Assembly (NCBI RefSeq): GCF_011038645.2 | Contig: NZ_CP064955.1 | Coordinates: 806,001-870,000, forward strand | Reading direction: 5' to 3' | DNA length: 64,000 nucleotides | DNA from: Corynebacterium qintianiae | GTDB taxonomy: Bacteria > Actinomycetota > Actinomycetes > Mycobacteriales > Mycobacteriaceae | Part shown: positions 32,694 to 41,737 of the stretch, piece by piece | Layout: each line of letters starts with the position of its first letter | How positions within the stretch are numbered: the first letter of the stretch is position 1 | The notes under the pieces: model-generated | The model's database searches: none | What the model saw: only the letters and a program-made list of their open reading frames with translations | Told to the model about the DNA's origin: nothing | Position numbers and translations under genes: made by a program

Positions 32694-34880
32694 ATGAGCA
32701 CTTCCGAAAACGCTACCGGCAGCGAGTTTGAGCCGGACATGAAATTGTCGGAAAATCAGGAAACCCCGCAGGTTGTCGCAGACACTGAAGAAGTGGCTGC
32801 CGCTGAAGACACCAGGGATGCGGGCAATTCTGAGGACACCGGCGCTTCGGCAGAACCCGAAGCCACCGCAACCGAGAACACCGAAACCACCTCCCAGCCG
32901 GAGGAGCCCGCGCAGGAGCCGGCCGAGCAGGCTGAGGATAAGGCTGACGCCGAGCCTGAGGCGCAGCCCGAGAAGTCGGACAACGGGTTTGACAACCTCG
33001 ACCTCCCGCAGAGCGTCGTTGACGCAGTGAAGAAGGTCGGCTTCGAGCAGCCGTCTCCCATCCAGGCGCAGACCATTCCGCTTCTGATGCAGGGCCGCGA
33101 CGTCGTCGGTCTTGCGCAGACCGGTACCGGCAAGACTGCTGCTTTCGCACTTCCCGTGCTGAGCCAGATTGACCCGTCGCTGCGCCACCCGCAGGCCCTG
33201 GTTCTCGCCCCGACGCGCGAACTCGCCCTGCAGGTCGCCGATTCCTTCCAGTCCTTCGCCGACCACCTGGGCAAGATCCAGGTGCTGCCGATCTACGGCG
33301 GCCAGGCGTACGGCATCCAGCTATCCGGCCTGCGCCGCGGCGCCCAGATCATCGTGGGCACCCCGGGCCGCGTCATCGACCACTTGGAGAAGGGCTCGCT
33401 GGACATCTCCAACCTGCGCTTCCTCGTTCTCGATGAGGCCGACGAGATGCTGAACATGGGCTTCCAGGAGGACGTCGAGCGCATTCTCGCCGACACCCCG
33501 GACACCAAGCAGGTCGCGCTGTTCTCGGCGACGATGCCGAACGGCATCCGCAAGATCTCCAAGCAGTACCTCAACGACCCGGCCGAGGTCACGGTCAAGT
33601 CCGAGACCCGCACCAACACGAACATCACGCAGCGCTTCCTGTTCACGGCGCACCGCAACAAGCTCGACGCGATCACCCGCATTCTCGAGGTGACCGAGTT
33701 CGACGCGATGATCGTCTTCGTGCGCACCAAGCACGAGACCGAAGAGCTCGCTGAGAAGTTGCGCGCTCGCGGGTTCTCCGCCGCGGCCATTAACGGTGAC
33801 ATCGCCCAGCAGCAGCGTGAGCGAACCGTCGATCAGCTTCGCGACGGCCGCCTCGATATCCTGGTCGCCACCGACGTCGCCGCCCGCGGCCTCGACGTCG
33901 AGCGCATCTCCCACGTGTTCAACTACGACATTCCGAACGACACGGAGAGCTACGTTCACCGCATCGGCCGCACCGGCCGCGCGGGTCGCACCGGCGAGGC
34001 GATCCTCTTCGTCACCCCGCGCGAGCGCCGCATGCTCCGCTCCATCGAGCGCGTGACCAACGCGACGATCGAGGAGATGGATCTGCCCACCGTCGACGAG
34101 GTCAACGAGAGCCGCAAGATCAAGTTCATGGACTCCATCACCGAGTCGCTCGAGTCCAAGGACCAAGACGTGTTCAAGTCCATGGTGCGCGAGTACTCCA
34201 GCGCGAACAATATCCCGATGGATGACATCGCAGCAGCGCTGGCCGCACAGGTGAATTCGGCTGGCGAGTTCCTGATGAAGGAGCCGCCGAAGGATAAGCG
34301 CGACCGCCGCGACCGCGACAACTGGGACCGCGACGACCGCCGCGACAGGGATCGTGGGGACCGTGGCGGCCGCCGCGACCGCTTCGACCGCGATGACCGC
34401 CGCGGAGGGCGTTTCGACCGCGACGACCGTGGGGACCGTGGTGGGCGCGGACGCCAGAACGACAGCGAGAACTTCGACACCTACCGCCTCGACGTGGGCA
34501 AGCGCCAGCACGTGCGCCCGGGTGCCATCGTCGGCGCCCTGGCGAACGAGGGCGGGTTGAACTCGCGCGACTTCGGCCGCATCACCATCGGCGGCGACTT
34601 CACCCTGGTGGAGCTGCCGAAGGGGATGGACTCCTCCGTCCTCGACCGTCTCGCAGACACCCGCATCTCCGGTCAGCTGATCAATATCCAGCGCGACAAG
34701 GGCGGCGCTGCACGCAGCTACGGTGGTGACCGCGGAGACCGCGGCGGGCGCGGACGTTACGACGATCGTGGGGATCGCGGTGGACGCGGTGGCTTCCGCG
34801 GCGGACGCGATCGCGATGACCGTGGAGGCCGGGGTGGCTTCGGCGGCCGCGGTGGACGCGATCGGGACTGGCGCGATTAG
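32694..34880 (+). CDS. deaD: DEAD-box RNA helicase DeaD/CsdA
   Basis: A 728-residue protein. The first 95 or so residues are an acidic Ala/Glu/Pro-rich extension. The core starts with the Q motif FEQPSPIQAQTIPLL, then AQTGTGKTAAF, PTREL, VLDEADEMLNMGF, SAT and HRIGRTGRAG. A DbpA/CsdA-type RNA-binding domain follows (YRLDVGKRQHVRPGAIVGAL), flanked by Arg/Gly/Asp-rich repeats (DRGDRGGRG) that end the protein. It unwinds structured RNA in ribosome assembly and mRNA turnover, often at low temperature. It marks the return from the accessory island to core genes. Confidence 0.95.
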   Translation: MSTSENATGSEFEPDMKLSENQETPQVVADTEEVAAAEDTRDAGNSEDTGASAEPEATATENTETTSQPEEPAQEPAEQAEDKADAEPEAQPEKSDNGFDNLDLPQSVVDAVKKVGFEQPSPIQAQTIPLLMQGRDVVGLAQTGTGKTAAFALPVLSQIDPSLRHPQALVLAPTRELALQVADSFQSFADHLGKIQVLPIYGGQAYGIQLSGLRRGAQIIVGTPGRVIDHLEKGSLDISNLRFLVLDEADEMLNMGFQEDVERILADTPDTKQVALFSATMPNGIRKISKQYLNDPAEVTVKSETRTNTNITQRFLFTAHRNKLDAITRILEVTEFDAMIVFVRTKHETEELAEKLRARGFSAAAINGDIAQQQRERTVDQLRDGRLDILVATDVAARGLDVERISHVFNYDIPNDTESYVHRIGRTGRAGRTGEAILFVTPRERRMLRSIERVTNATIEEMDLPTVDEVNESRKIKFMDSITESLESKDQDVFKSMVREYSSANNIPMDDIAAALAAQVNSAGEFLMKEPPKDKRDRRDRDNWDRDDRRDRDRGDRGGRRDRFDRDDRRGGRFDRDDRGDRGGRGRQNDSENFDTYRLDVGKRQHVRPGAIVGALANEGGLNSRDFGRITIGGDFTLVELPKGMDSSVLDRLADTRISGQLINIQRDKGGAARSYGGDRGDRGGRGRYDDRGDRGGRGGFRGGRDRDDRGGRGGFGGRGGRDRDWRD

Positions 34881-34895
34881 TCTCTAACGATTCGG

Positions 34896-34925
34896 GGCGA
34901 GGAAGGTTACTTCCTCGCCGCTTTT
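34896..34925 (+). terminator. Intrinsic terminator after deaD
   Basis: GGCGAGGAA (34896-34904) pairs perfectly with TTCCTCGCC (34911-34919) across a 6-base loop and is followed by GCTTTT. Confidence 0.8.
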
Positions 34926-34962
34926 CGCGTCCTGAGGCGATTCGGTCCGGTTTAACGCATGG

Positions 34963-34994
34963 AAAAAGTGGCCGACCCCGGGCTGGGGCCGGCC
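34963..34994 (-). terminator. Intrinsic terminator for the minus-strand membrane-protein operon
   Basis: GGCCGACCCC (34970-34979) and GGGGCCGGCC (34985-34994) pair with one mismatch. The AAAAA run at 34963-34967 becomes the U tract for transcription from the right. Confidence 0.65.
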
Positions 34995-35018
34995 GCTTCG
35001 CCGCGTCCAGACAAAGAG

Positions 35019-35507
35019 TTACGCGAAGATATCCGACGGCAGGTACATCAGGATTAGGATGATCATGGTGAGCAGGTTGAATATGCCGGCGCCCGCAGTC
35101 GTTTTCGCCTTGGCGCTCTCGAAGTTCGAGGTGTAGTCCGCCTGGTCGGCCTCGGCCGGGTCGAGGGCGTTGAGGGAGCCCATCATCTTGCGCTGCTGCG
35201 GGATAACCATGAAGAAGAGGATGCCCCAGGCGATCAGGGCCAGGATGATCGCGGTGTGCAGGAAGTAGTTCGTTTTGAAATGATCCCAGCCGAAGATGAG
35301 CACCACCGCGCCGAGCAGCGGGACGAGTGCGGAGAGCATGCCGTAGGTGGAGGTGATGCGCTGCAGGACGGTGGCGCGGCCGACGGCCTCCTGGCTGCCG
35401 GTTCGGGCTTCGGCGGCCTGGCGGGGGAACATGGACGTGGCGACGATGACGGGGCCGAGCAGGAGGATGGCGGCGGCCACGTGGAGGACAACGAAAACGG
35501 TAGTCAT
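35019..35507 (-). CDS. Integral membrane protein, DUF2269-like
   Basis: A 162-residue protein from ATG 35507 (MTTVFVVLHVAAAILLLGPV) with four hydrophobic segments, the last being LLTMIILILMYLPSDIF. The short histidine-containing first helix and the charged loop FPRQAAEARTG fit the DUF2269 family of predicted integral membrane proteins. An AAGGTGGGG ribosome site precedes the start. It follows the secreted HNH nuclease by 10 bases on the same strand, so the two are co-transcribed. No function is known. Confidence 0.7.
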   Translation of the reverse strand: MTTVFVVLHVAAAILLLGPVIVATSMFPRQAAEARTGSQEAVGRATVLQRITSTYGMLSALVPLLGAVVLIFGWDHFKTNYFLHTAIILALIAWGILFFMVIPQQRKMMGSLNALDPAEADQADYTSNFESAKAKTTAGAGIFNLLTMIILILMYLPSDIFA

Positions 35508-35517
35508 GGCCCCCACC

Positions 35518-36129
35518 TTACAGGGAGCTCCGTCCAACCAAGCCGGTGAAACCCGAGCACGCGCGCCGTACCGCGCGCAGGTCGTCGCGTGGCAACGCAA
35601 GTTCGTAAGCGCGAGCCACAGCGGTGAGTTGCCGAGCGTATGCGCAGCGCGCCCGCGGGGCAGGGGGGAGCCATTCGCTGGGCAGCTGATCGGACTTGTC
35701 CTGGTTTGCGGCTGACGACGTGACAACGAGGTTGCGCGGGTCATTGGCAAAGGCGAGGCGCTGCGCACCGGTCCAGGCGTGGGCGCCGGAGTCCCACGCG
35801 GCGGAGAGGGGATATACGTGGTCGATCTCCACGTCGGCGGGGAGCAGCGGCTGGCCCGTGTAGGGGTCGGTGATCGGGCGGGCTGACCACTCGCGGTAGG
35901 GCACCGAGCAGGACGGGACGGAAAACGCCTGGGCCATCAGTGCCGAGCGGGTGTCGCACCCGGACGGGGTGGCAGCCCAGCCAGGGCCGAACGCGTCGCG
36001 CTCGTAGCCCAAGACGGTGGCGCGCTGGGGAGGGGATGCGGTGGTGGGGGCGTCGATAAGCGAGCGCGGGGTGGGCCACGGCACCACCGCGAGGGTCAGG
36101 GCGATGAGCAGGGCGAGGTAATAGCGCAT
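35518..36129 (-). CDS. Secreted HNH endonuclease family protein
   Basis: A 203-residue protein from ATG 36129, chosen because it starts a signal peptide (MRYYLALLIALTLAVVPWP) and has an AAGAAGGG ribosome site. The nuclease motif is EIDHVYPLSAAW followed by NDPRNLVVTSSAANQDKSD, the D-H...N...N-x-x-K layout of the DUF1524/HNH group common in exported actinobacterial nucleases. Two cysteine pairs (GCDTRS, SVPSCSVPY) could form a disulphide outside the cell. It lies between the broken putP and the DUF2269-like gene, probably in one transcript. DNA scavenging or competition is an inference. Confidence 0.8.
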   Translation of the reverse strand: MRYYLALLIALTLAVVPWPTPRSLIDAPTTASPPQRATVLGYERDAFGPGWAATPSGCDTRSALMAQAFSVPSCSVPYREWSARPITDPYTGQPLLPADVEIDHVYPLSAAWDSGAHAWTGAQRLAFANDPRNLVVTSSAANQDKSDQLPSEWLPPAPRARCAYARQLTAVARAYELALPRDDLRAVRRACSGFTGLVGRSSL

Positions 36130-36136
36130 GCCCTTC

Positions 36137-37704
36137 TTAGACTGCCGGCTGGTCCCCGCGGTTCCGCTCAAGCGCCTCATCGAAGGTGGCGTCCGGGTTG
36201 CACACGGCGTAATCGTTGACGCGCATTGCGGTGTCGAACTCCTCCGCCACCCCGTCGGTCGGGCGGGTGGCCAGCGACACCGCGGCCATGGCCAGGGTGG
36301 CGAGGATGACGCCGGGGACGATCTCGTACAGTTGCGTGACGGGGGAGTCGATCGAACCCCAGATGAACACCGTGAGAGCACCGGCGATCATGCCGGCGAG
36401 CGCGCCCTGGGCGGTCAGGCGCTTCCAGTACAGCGATGCGACGACAACGGGGCCGAACGCGGCGCCAAAACCCGCCCAGGCGAAACCGACGAGGCCGAGG
36501 ATGGTGTCGGAGGGGTTGAGAGCCAGCGCAATGGCGACGAGCGCGACGAGGACCACCATCGCGCGCGAGAGCATGAGAAGCGTCTCACCCGAGAGGCGGC
36601 GTTTGCCGATGACGCGGTAGAGGTCCTCGATCAGCGCCGAAGAGGTGATGAGAAGCTGCGAGGACATCGTGGACATGATCGCTGCGAGCACGGCGGTAAG
36701 GATGATGCCTGCGACCAGTGGGTGGAACAGCACGCGGGCCATATCCAGGAAGATTGTTTCCCCGCTCGGGTCGGTGACTTGGGCGCCGGTCTGGGTGAAA
36801 AATACGGTTGCCACGAGCGCGGTGAAGATCGCGCCGATGTAGCACAGCGTGACCCAGAAGGTGCCGGTGCGGCGCGCGGAGGCGGCCTCGGCGGGGGAGC
36901 GCAGCGCCATGAAGCGGGTGATGATGTGGGGCTGGCCCACGTAACCCAGGCCCCAGGCGAGGTTGCCGATAATTGTCACGGCGGAGACCCCGGCGAACAT
37001 TTGGAAGTAGGTCGGGTTCGCCTCGGGGAAGGGGCCGTAGGGGTGTGTGGCGGCGAAGGAGAAGATGTCGCCGGGGTTGTCCAGCGCGAGTAGCGCCATG
37101 ACGGGGACGATGAGCAGGGCGATGAACATCAGTGCGCCCTGCACCACGTCGGTGTAGGACACGGCGAGGAAGCCGCCGACGAAGGTGTAGATGACGGTGA
37201 CGGCGCCGACGACGAGCATGCCGGTGGTGTAGTCGCCGCCGAAGGTGGACTCGTAGTATTTGCCGCCCGCGACCATGCCGGAGGAGACGTAGAAGGTGAA
37301 GAAGAAGATGATGATCACCGCGGCCGCGATGCGCAGGGTGCGCGAGGTGTCGCGGGTGCGGTTCTCGAAGAAGCTCGGCAGCGTGATGGAGTTGCCCGCC
37401 ACCTCCGAGTAGGAGCGCAACCGCGGGCGACCCACTTCCAGTTCGCCCATGTGCCGATGAGCAGGCCGATGACGATCCACAACTCGCTCATGCCGGTGGC
37501 GAACAGCGCCCCGGGCAAGCCCATGAGCAGCCATCCGGACATATCGGAGGCGCCGGCGGAGATACCCGCCACGAACGGCGGGAGGTCGCGCCCGCCCAGG
37601 ACGTAGTCGTCGTACTTCTTGGTCCTGCGCCACGAGTAGTAGCCGATGGCGAGCATTGCGCCGAAGTAGAGCACGATGGCGAGGATCATCCACGCATTGT
37701 CCAC
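36137..37704 (-). pseudogene. putP: Sodium/proline symporter PutP, frameshifted by one missing base
   Basis: The N-terminal part starts at GTG 37704 (VDNAWMILAIVLYFGAMLAI, AAAGGAG ribosome site) and runs through SWRRTKKYDDYVLGGRDLPP to TWANWKWVA. The rest, from RLRSYSEVAGNSITLPSFFE to the end at 36137, is in another frame. Adding one base to the GGG at 37425-37427 joins them as WVA-PRLRSYSEVAGNS, giving a normal protein of about 522 residues of the SSS family. The 1568-base span is one short of a multiple of three. It would take up L-proline with Na+. A sequencing error cannot be excluded. Confidence 0.88.
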
Positions 37705-37783
37705 GGAGAACGTCTCCTTTATACGGTTGTCCGAAAGTTTCCCACAGCGTAGCGTGTCGGGCCGTCGTGGTATAAGGGTGGTT

Positions 37784-40700
37784 ATGCCTAAATTCCTCCT
37801 CCACGGACTCTGGTTGCCCGAGTCCGGCTTCAACCTGTGGGTTGAGCAGGTGGAAGGGCACAGGATCCTGCTGCCGTCGCAGGTCCCCGAGGCAACGTTC
37901 CCGCCGGTGGTGGCATCGCTTGTCGACGACTCCCGGTTCCGCCACCGCTCCCGGGTGAGACTGCAGACCCCCCGGGGCAAACACGTGGAGCTGCGCGTGC
38001 CCACGGCCGCACTGGCGCCGTCGGAGACGATCTCGTTCCTCGCGTCGCTCGCCGTTCTCGACGAGGATTCGTCGGCGGCGTCGAAGGAGCAGCGGGCGTC
38101 GATAGCCCCCGACCTGTACTGGCTGATCCGCTTATATAAGGGCATGCGCCAGTTCGTTCGCGCCGGGAGGGTGAGCATCCACGTGCCGTACCGCGACGGG
38201 CAGTGGTTCGCCGAGTGGCAGCTGGGCACCGGGGTGGACGAGCGCGGCTGGCTCGCGGAAATGATCGCCGCGGCGCCGGGTGTGCTCACGGTGAACAACC
38301 CGAGTTTGGACGAGAACGTATCGCAGACGCTGGTGCACTGGATCGCCACCGCGCACTTGGCTGACTTGGACGAGGATACGCGGCCGTACCCGTGGCACGA
38401 CTTCGTGCATTCGCTGCTTACCGCGGCCCCTCTGCGCCGCGGCGGGGCGGAGCTGACGCGCAAGCTCAGCGATTGGAACGGCTCGATCACTGCAGTGAAC
38501 TTGCAGTTGGTGTTCATCGTGGAGCAGCCCGCGGACACCGACGTAGTGGGGGAAGACGCTGCGCAGTGGCCGGTCCGCGTGCAGGTCCGCTCCGGAACGG
38601 ACTCGCCGCGGCCGGTGCGTCTGCACGTATACGACACGTCTACGGCCCAGACGTTGCGCCGCGACCTCTACCGCGCCATCGATGTGACCGACATGGTCAA
38701 CCACGTCTCGCACCCTCGCCGCCGGGACACCCCGTCCCCAGTTGACGACGGTGACTGGGACGTGTTTCTCTCCACCGACGAGATTGTGCGCTTTGTGCAG
38801 GGGGAGGCGGTGAAGCTGCGAATGCGGGGTTTCGCGGTGATGTTGCCGCGCGCGTGGTCCCAGGCCGAGACAACGGCGAGGCTGCACGTCGCGGCCGAGT
38901 CCAACCCGCACGATTCCTCGACGGTAACGCACCTCGGCTTTGACACCTTGGTCACGTACGACTGGCGCGTTTCGGTCGGGGACGTCGAGCTCGATGACGC
39001 CGAAATGGCGAAACTGGTCAACTCTAAATCCGGTCTCGTGCAACTGCGCGGGGAGTGGGTGTTGGCCGACGGAAGCGCGCTGGCCAAGACGAAGCGCTAT
39101 ATGGAGAAGCTGGCGGAGAATTCCCTGGCGCGGGCCAAACGAGAGGCGGAAGCTGCACAGACTCGCGCGGCGCTGGCCGAAGCGAACGGCGCGGCGGACG
39201 CCGCGGTGCTCCGTGACGAGGCGGCACGCTTGAGCGAGGCGTACGAGGAGATGAAGAACTCCGACCGTACTCAAGGCGCGGTCACCGCCGCCGAGTTGCG
39301 TGACCTGGCGCTCGAGTCCGCAGCGGGCTCAGAGGCGCCAGTGGAGTTTTCCGGCTCGCCGTGGTTCACCTCGCTGGTGGCGGGAACGGACCGACCTGCC
39401 CCGGAACGCATGGACATCCCCGAGTGGGTGGGCGCCGACCTGCGTGAATACCAGCGCCGCGGGGTGGACTGGCTGCACTTCATGTCGCGTTCCAACCTCG
39501 GCGCGGTGCTGGCCGACGACATGGGTTTGGGCAAAACCCTGCAATTGCTCACGTTGTTGGCCGTCGAGCGTGAGCGCGGGGAACGCACCGGTCCGACACT
39601 CGTGGTGGCGCCGACGTCCGTGGTGGGCAACTGGGCCCGCGAGGCCGCTCGCTTCGTGCCCCAGCTTGAGGTCACCGTCCACCACGGATCGCACCGCCTC
39701 GCCGGTGACGACCTGTTCGCCGCGATCGACTCCGCGGACGTCCTGATCACCTCCTACGGCGTCGCCGGGCGCGACGTGAAAGAACTCTCGCGGGTGGAAT
39801 GGGACCACGTGGTGCTGGATGAGGCCCAGGCGATCAAGAACGCGGGCACGAGGGCGTCGAAAAGCGTGCGCGCAATCCCCGCGCGGCACCGCATCGCCCT
39901 GACCGGCACGCCGATTGAGAACAAGCTCTCAGAGCTGCGCAGCCTGCTCGACTTCGTCAATCCCGGCATGCTGGGGAGCCAGACGTTCTTTCGCAACCAC
40001 TTCTCCAAGGCGATCGAGTCGCGCCGCGACGAGGAGCTTGCCGCGGAGATGAGCGAGCGGCTGCGGCGACTGACCACGCCATTCATCCTGCGCAGGCTGA
40101 AGACGGACCCGGCGATCATCGACGACCTTCCGGAGAAAAACGAGCACATCGTCGCCGTCGACATGACCCCGGAACAGGCTGCCCTATACACGGCGCTGGT
40201 GCAGAACGTGGAAAAGGAGCTCGCGGAGCGCGAAGGTATGTCCCGAAAAGGGCTGGTGCTGGCCACGATTACCCGCATCAAGCAGATCTGCAACCACCCC
40301 GCACACTTCCTCGGTGACGGCTCGGCCGTGACCGTCAAGGGCAAGCACCGCTCCGGCAAGGTAGCCATGCTCATGGAACTTCTCGACGAAGCCGTCAACT
40401 CCGAGCAGCGCGTACTCATCTTCACGCAGTACAAGGCCTTCGGCGCGATCCTTCAGCCCTACCTCGCCGAGCGGCTCGGTGAGCCCGTCCCGTTCCTGCA
40501 CGGCGGGGTGGGAAAGGACGCGCGCGACGCAATGGTGGAGGGCTTCCAGTCCGCGGAGGGGCCCCGGGCGATGCTGCTGTCTCTCAAGGCGGGGGGGACC
40601 GGGTTGAACCTGACCGCGGCGTCGATCGTGATACACCTGGACAGGTGGTGGAACCCGGCCGTTGAGAACCAGGCCACCGACCGCGCGTACCGCATCGGCC

Positions 40701-40885
40701 AGGACAAGAACGTCACCGTGTACAAAATGATCACCCGTGGCACGCTGGAGGAGTCGATCCAGGATGTGCTGGATGGCAAGATGCACCTCGCCGGCACTGT
40801 CGTGGGCGAAGGCGAGGGATGGATCACCGAGCTCGACACCGACGATCTCGCGCGACTGATGAGCTACCGGGCGGAGGGAGACTGA
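37784..40885 (+). CDS. SNF2-family helicase
   Basis: A 1033-residue protein from ATG 37784. The N-terminal 480 residues are a bacterial SNF2-associated region with a predicted helical segment near KRYMEKLAENSLARAKREAE. The Swi2/Snf2 ATPase follows: LREYQRRGVDWLHFM, LADDMGLGKTLQ, VVLDEAQAIKN, LTGTPIENKLSELRSL and, in the second lobe, LSLKAGGTGLNLTAA and DRAYRIGQDKNV. Such enzymes translocate on duplex DNA. It heads a tight run with a SWIM protein and Mre11/Rad50-like genes, suggesting a role in DNA repair or restart. TATAAG lies 7 bases before the start. Confidence 0.93.
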   Translation: MPKFLLHGLWLPESGFNLWVEQVEGHRILLPSQVPEATFPPVVASLVDDSRFRHRSRVRLQTPRGKHVELRVPTAALAPSETISFLASLAVLDEDSSAASKEQRASIAPDLYWLIRLYKGMRQFVRAGRVSIHVPYRDGQWFAEWQLGTGVDERGWLAEMIAAAPGVLTVNNPSLDENVSQTLVHWIATAHLADLDEDTRPYPWHDFVHSLLTAAPLRRGGAELTRKLSDWNGSITAVNLQLVFIVEQPADTDVVGEDAAQWPVRVQVRSGTDSPRPVRLHVYDTSTAQTLRRDLYRAIDVTDMVNHVSHPRRRDTPSPVDDGDWDVFLSTDEIVRFVQGEAVKLRMRGFAVMLPRAWSQAETTARLHVAAESNPHDSSTVTHLGFDTLVTYDWRVSVGDVELDDAEMAKLVNSKSGLVQLRGEWVLADGSALAKTKRYMEKLAENSLARAKREAEAAQTRAALAEANGAADAAVLRDEAARLSEAYEEMKNSDRTQGAVTAAELRDLALESAAGSEAPVEFSGSPWFTSLVAGTDRPAPERMDIPEWVGADLREYQRRGVDWLHFMSRSNLGAVLADDMGLGKTLQLLTLLAVERERGERTGPTLVVAPTSVVGNWAREAARFVPQLEVTVHHGSHRLAGDDLFAAIDSADVLITSYGVAGRDVKELSRVEWDHVVLDEAQAIKNAGTRASKSVRAIPARHRIALTGTPIENKLSELRSLLDFVNPGMLGSQTFFRNHFSKAIESRRDEELAAEMSERLRRLTTPFILRRLKTDPAIIDDLPEKNEHIVAVDMTPEQAALYTALVQNVEKELAEREGMSRKGLVLATITRIKQICNHPAHFLGDGSAVTVKGKHRSGKVAMLMELLDEAVNSEQRVLIFTQYKAFGAILQPYLAERLGEPVPFLHGGVGKDARDAMVEGFQSAEGPRAMLLSLKAGGTGLNLTAASIVIHLDRWWNPAVENQATDRAYRIGQDKNVTVYKMITRGTLEESIQDVLDGKMHLAGTVVGEGEGWITELDTDDLARLMSYRAEGD

Positions 40886-40886
40886 C

Positions 40887-41708
40887 TTGGCAGGCAAGGT
40901 TCGGCCCAGCGAAGACAACGTCATTTACGCCAACTTCGGCGCACGCCGCCGCGTCTTTTCGCCCGAGGAGGCTGGGACCTCTCAGGCGTCGGTGACCCGC
41001 ACGCCGTCGTACTCGCCCGCGGCAATGCGCGTGTTCAACGCCGCCGTGCGCCAGACGGACCCGGGCCGCACGAAGCGCGGACACCAGTACGCGGCGAACG
41101 GGCACGTGCTCGAAACCACTCCGCGCTCCGGGGGCATCGATGGGCTCGTCGCGGGCAGCCAGAACGACCCGTTCGCGGTGGCGATCCAACTGCCGGGCCG
41201 TACCGCCGCGGACATCCAGGGCGCGCTCGATGTGATGGCGCGCCGGGCCAACTCGGTCGCCCGCGCCCGCACCGGTGATTTCGACGACGACGTGCTCGAT
41301 ATCCTGCTGGCCCCGGATCCTGCGAGCATCCGCTTCCTGTGCACGTGCCCCGACGCCTCGGACGTGTGCAAGCACGCGGTCGCGGTGGCGGAAAAGGCCG
41401 CCGAGCTTATCGACGCCACCCCCGACGTCATCTTCTCCATGCGCAATCTGAGCTTGAACACTTTCGAACAAGGCGTGCGCAACCGCGCCGCGACCGTCGC
41501 GCGGGAGAACTCGGAGGAAGGGTCGAAATACTTCTGGGCGGGCCGCGAGATGCCGGACTTACCGTATCCCAAGGTCGCGCCGATGATCGAGGACTCCGAC
41601 ATCGATATGCTGCACCGCGCCATGCAGTCAGTGTCCTTCACAAACATCGACCAGTTGCGTGCCGTGGCTGACATCGAAGACCTGTACGAGGAGCTGACGC
41701 GGGGTTAA
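40887..41708 (+). CDS. SWIM zinc-finger protein
   Basis: A 273-residue protein starting at TTG 40887, one base after the helicase stop, with GGAGG upstream. The SWIM motif C-x-C-x(n)-C-x-H appears as FLCTCPDASDVCKHAVAVA (about residues 149-167). Bacterial SWIM proteins are regularly encoded next to SNF2 helicases and are thought to bind DNA or the helicase. Its stop overlaps the first possible start of the Mre11-like gene by one base. The N-terminal stretch MRVFNAAVRQTDPGRTKRGH looks like a DNA-binding basic region (inference). Confidence 0.88.
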   Translation: MAGKVRPSEDNVIYANFGARRRVFSPEEAGTSQASVTRTPSYSPAAMRVFNAAVRQTDPGRTKRGHQYAANGHVLETTPRSGGIDGLVAGSQNDPFAVAIQLPGRTAADIQGALDVMARRANSVARARTGDFDDDVLDILLAPDPASIRFLCTCPDASDVCKHAVAVAEKAAELIDATPDVIFSMRNLSLNTFEQGVRNRAATVARENSEEGSKYFWAGREMPDLPYPKVAPMIEDSDIDMLHRAMQSVSFTNIDQLRAVADIEDLYEELTRG

Positions 41709-41737
41709 TGTCCGAACCGTTTGCTACAAGTAGGGGC

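Noticed and set aside
27880..32700. Direct-repeat attachment sites bordering the accessory operon
   Set aside because: I compared the two ends by eye and found no convincing repeat, and no tRNA or integrase gene is adjacent.
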